Made by a program: the position numbers and the translations under genes. From a virus, in the IMG/VR virus record IMGVR_UViG_3300038701_002844, positions 1 through 30,093 of that record: a stretch of 30,093 nucleotides of DNA, one strand, 5' to 3'. Under the pieces are notes generated by a model. It searched no databases, was not told the DNA's origin, and was given only the letters and a program-made list of their open reading frames with translations. This document shows positions 28,378 to 30,093 of the stretch, piece after piece (position 1 is the first letter of the stretch; the number at the start of each line of letters is the position of its first letter).

Positions 28378-29930
28378 ATATTATCCAAAAAGCCCTGGCG
28401 AAATTTTTGCCAACTACGACGCGCATTTTTGCAAACCGCCACCAGGAGCCGCGACCGGAATCGCGGACGATGGACGTGGACGAAATGCACACGATTTTGA
28501 AGCTCGCGGAGAGCGGAGATTGCGAGCGGCTTTTCGGGCTCTACCGGGACATTGTTTCGAGCCACTCGCACACGCAGGGCGAGTTCATGAAGCGGAAGCT
28601 GGCAGTGCTCGGCGACCCGATGAATTTCATTCCGGATGATAGCGAAAACGAGGTGCAGGTGAAGTTGGCGAACGATGTGAAGTCGCACCTTGAAGCGATG
28701 CCGAATTGGCTGGAAATCATGGCGCATTTGCTGGACTCGACGCTGTATCCGGTGGCCGTAGCCGAGCGGACTTATCGGCAGTCGCAAAAGCCGGGCTGGC
28801 GGTGGGAGATTTCAGAAATTTCCCAGCTGCCACACCATCATTTGACGTGGCCCGATGGCGTTCTCGAAATCCGCGAAACGGACGCGAGCGGATACTTCTC
28901 GGGACGCACTTCAGAGCTGGACGAAACGCGCCATATCCGGCACCGGGGAAACCTGCTGACGTCCGTGCCAGACTGGTGGGGAGGGCCGATGCGCGCGGTG
29001 GTTTTTTGGTGGCTATTTTCAGTCATGGACCGGGACTGGTGGACGCGGTTTTTGGACCGATTTGGCGCGCCGTTTTTGGAGGGCACCTACGACTCCTCAG
29101 ACGAGCGGGCGCGGTATGAATTGCAGAGCGCATTCAGCGCGGCGACGAAGCTGTTCGGGATCGTTGTTTCGGACGGGGCAAAGGTGAAAATGCATCAGGC
29201 GAATACAAGCTCGGCGGGAGATGCGTTTGAGAAATTTCACGCGGTCGCGAACAAGGAGATTTCCAAGATCATCGTGGGGCAGACGCTTTCAGCCGAAGGG
29301 GCGAACCTCGGCCTCGGCGGCGGCCAGGCCGGGGCGCAAGCAGAAGTGCGAGACGACATTCGGAAGTTGGATGCTCTGCTTCTCTCGACGACGATCAAGA
29401 CGCGCATCCTTCAGCCTCTCTGGAGAGTCAATGGTTGGGATACGCCAGTTCCCTCTGTCACGTTTGGTGGCGAGTCAACCAAGGATCAAGCTATTACCGG
29501 CACTCTTCTAAGCTCCCTTGCAGAAGCGGGTCTTCAGCTGACCGAGGATGGCCTCAATATCCTCTCCACGAGGCTCGGGCTTCCATTGGAGCGAGTGGCT
29601 CGGAATCCTGAAGAGACGATTGCTTTATCAGCCCGGACGCATGGCGAAATCTCTCTTCTCTCTGGGCCAGCTCGCAGGAACGAAAGGCAGCGGCAGGCCC
29701 GCCGCGCCACCGACGCAGTGATCGCGGCGGCATCGCCGCGCTTGGCCAAACACCTGCACTCCCAGACCAAGGACATCGAGGCCGCGATTCTCTCCGCCGC
29801 CTCCCCCGACGAAGCCGTCGAGAAGGTCGCCGTTCTCACGGCGGGTCTCGATCAAACCGAGGCCGCAATGCTGGTCGCCGCGACGATGTCCGCCTGCTCT
29901 TGCAACGCCCTTGCCGCCCGCGACGACTGA
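28374..29930 (+). CDS. Portal protein, Mu gp29-like (DUF935)
   Basis: The 518-aa protein matches DUF935 portal proteins: LFGLYRDIVSSHSHTQGEFMKRKLAVLG (about 52-80), AERTYRQSQKPGW, RHRGNLLTSVPDWWGGPMRAVVFWW and WTRFLDRFGAPFLEG (about 185-245), and ISKIIVGQTLSAEGANLGLGGGQAGAQAEV (about 300-330). It forms the ring through which DNA enters and leaves the head. It is the last gene of the right arm; its stop overlaps the 11-bp terminal inverted repeat. In Mu it would be followed by gp30, which here is nearly 18 kb away on the other strand. Confidence 0.93.
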   Translation: MNIIQKALAKFLPTTTRIFANRHQEPRPESRTMDVDEMHTILKLAESGDCERLFGLYRDIVSSHSHTQGEFMKRKLAVLGDPMNFIPDDSENEVQVKLANDVKSHLEAMPNWLEIMAHLLDSTLYPVAVAERTYRQSQKPGWRWEISEISQLPHHHLTWPDGVLEIRETDASGYFSGRTSELDETRHIRHRGNLLTSVPDWWGGPMRAVVFWWLFSVMDRDWWTRFLDRFGAPFLEGTYDSSDERARYELQSAFSAATKLFGIVVSDGAKVKMHQANTSSAGDAFEKFHAVANKEISKIIVGQTLSAEGANLGLGGGQAGAQAEVRDDIRKLDALLLSTTIKTRILQPLWRVNGWDTPVPSVTFGGESTKDQAITGTLLSSLAEAGLQLTEDGLNILSTRLGLPLERVARNPEETIALSARTHGEISLLSGPARRNERQRQARRATDAVIAAASPRLAKHLHSQTKDIEAAILSAASPDEAVEKVAVLTAGLDQTEAAMLVAATMSACSCNALAARDD

Positions 29931-29946
29931 CCCGTCCAAACCTTTC
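29929..29946 (-). repeat. Inner right-end site and 11-bp inverted repeat of the left end
   Basis: Read on the minus strand this contains GGACGGGTCAG, identical to 51-61, preceded by a degenerate core (GAAAGGTTTGGACG, 29933-29946; 9/14 to the consensus). It begins at the portal stop codon, just as the left copy sits just past the last left-arm gene. It is probably a weak third transposase site, 22 bp from the next one. Confidence 0.45.
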
Positions 29947-29954
29947 GCCGCAAC

Positions 29955-29968
29955 TGTCCAAGGTTTTT
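29955..29968 (-). repeat. Second right-end transposase-binding-like site
   Basis: On the minus strand it reads AAAAACCTTGGACA, 13/14 identical to the left outermost core. It lies 81 bp inside the outermost right-end core. The wide gap followed by a pair of close sites recalls the Mu left end, with L1, a spacer, then L2 and L3. Confidence 0.6.
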
Positions 29969-30035
29969 GTTCATGCTCATCCTGTCAAAGCCCTGGGAGC
30001 CTTGGTAAATCAAGCCTTCTAAGACCTTCTCGCTC

Positions 30036-30060
30036 TGTCTAAGGGTTTTGCTGCAACTCA
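30036..30060 (-). repeat. Terminal transposase-binding-like site (right, outermost)
   Basis: On the minus strand it reads TGAGTTGCAGC followed by AAAACCCTTAGACA (30036-30049). The 11-nt distance from terminal TG to core equals that at the left end, which fixes both ends of the element. Confidence 0.75.
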
Positions 30061-30093
30061 AGCGGAAGCTTCCACATGTATGCCCTCACCAAT
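30061..30093. other. Right flanking bases outside the element
   Basis: Thirty-three bases follow the inferred terminal CA. They hold no gene and no copy of the end motif. They are probably host DNA from a packaged or integrated copy. Confidence 0.5.

Larger units (their letters stand above)
6..30060. mobile_element. Complete Mu-like transposable phage genome
   Basis: The element begins 5'-TG at base 6 and ends CA-3' at base 30060, the dinucleotides expected of Mu-family ends. Both termini carry inverted copies of a 14-bp motif placed exactly 11 nt from the terminal dinucleotide. All core Mu-type functions lie inside: transposase, ATPase B, Gam, early regulators, packaging, head, tail and lysis. 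The length of about 30.05 kb is shorter than Mu (about 37 kb), in line with the lack of sheath and baseplate genes. The genes form two divergent arms from a control region near 20.45 kb. The ends are inferred from sequence symmetry; no target-site duplication confirms them. Confidence 0.85.

Noticed and set aside
1-30065. A 5-bp target-site duplication at the ends
   Set aside because: The left flank atcgc and right flank agcgg share only three of five bases, so no duplication can be claimed.
1-30093. tRNA, rRNA, CRISPR arrays, insertion sequences or host metabolic genes
   Set aside because: No cloverleaf-like gap, spaced direct repeats, second transposase or host gene was seen; gaps between genes are all shorter than about 130 bases.

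Overview
The window is essentially one complete genome of a Mu-like transposable phage, about 30.05 kb (6-30060), with only 5 and 33 bases of other DNA at its edges. The proof is double. The gene set is that of Mu-type phages: DDE transposase A, AAA+ target-choice ATPase B, Gam, Ner-like and Cro/CI-like regulators, gp27/gp28/gp29 packaging proteins, F-like gp30, gp31, protease I, gpT capsid, gp36-like, tape measure. Both ends also carry inverted copies of one motif, AAAACCCTTGGACA, lying exactly 11 nt inside a terminal 5'-TG/CA-3'. The two edges show no shared 5-bp target duplication, so the contig is more likely virion- or metagenome-derived than a prophage cut from one chromosome.

Layout. 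A control region at about 20.43-20.52 kb separates two divergent arms. The left arm (minus strand, 20433 to 64) runs: Ner-like protein, ParB-like protein, transposase A, a small protein, ATPase B, small early genes, Gam, small middle genes, a DnaA-domain-IV-like DNA-binding protein, F-like head protein with a C-terminal zincin motif, gp31, protease/scaffold, decoration protein, major capsid, gp36-like, a family-32 glycosyltransferase, tail tube and terminator candidates, a tail chaperone with a -1 frameshift site, tape measure, and two last tail genes. The right arm (plus strand, 20471 to 29930) runs: repressor, small membrane proteins, Mu gp25/gp26-like proteins, holin candidate, lipoprotein, amidase endolysin, a fibre-like cassette, a trypsin-like lipoprotein, then gp27, a two-gene terminase and the portal.

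Read from the right end, the order is Mu-like except that the lysis-packaging block lies on the other side of the repressor and is transcribed the opposite way. A nearly identical 28-bp element (26/28) sits upstream of protease gene I and upstream of the lysis arm. These are the places where Mu has late promoters P_I and P_lys, so one late activator may join the split late genes.

There is no sheath or recognisable baseplate set, so the tail is probably long and non-contractile. Most genes overlap by ATGA or TAATG or abut, and almost no start has a Shine-Dalgarno sequence; several have A-rich leaders. With high GC and small lipoproteins this suggests a host outside Proteobacteria, perhaps Verrucomicrobiota, which is a weak inference. 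No tRNA, rRNA, CRISPR array or insertion sequence was seen, and no gene-free stretch exceeds 300 bases.
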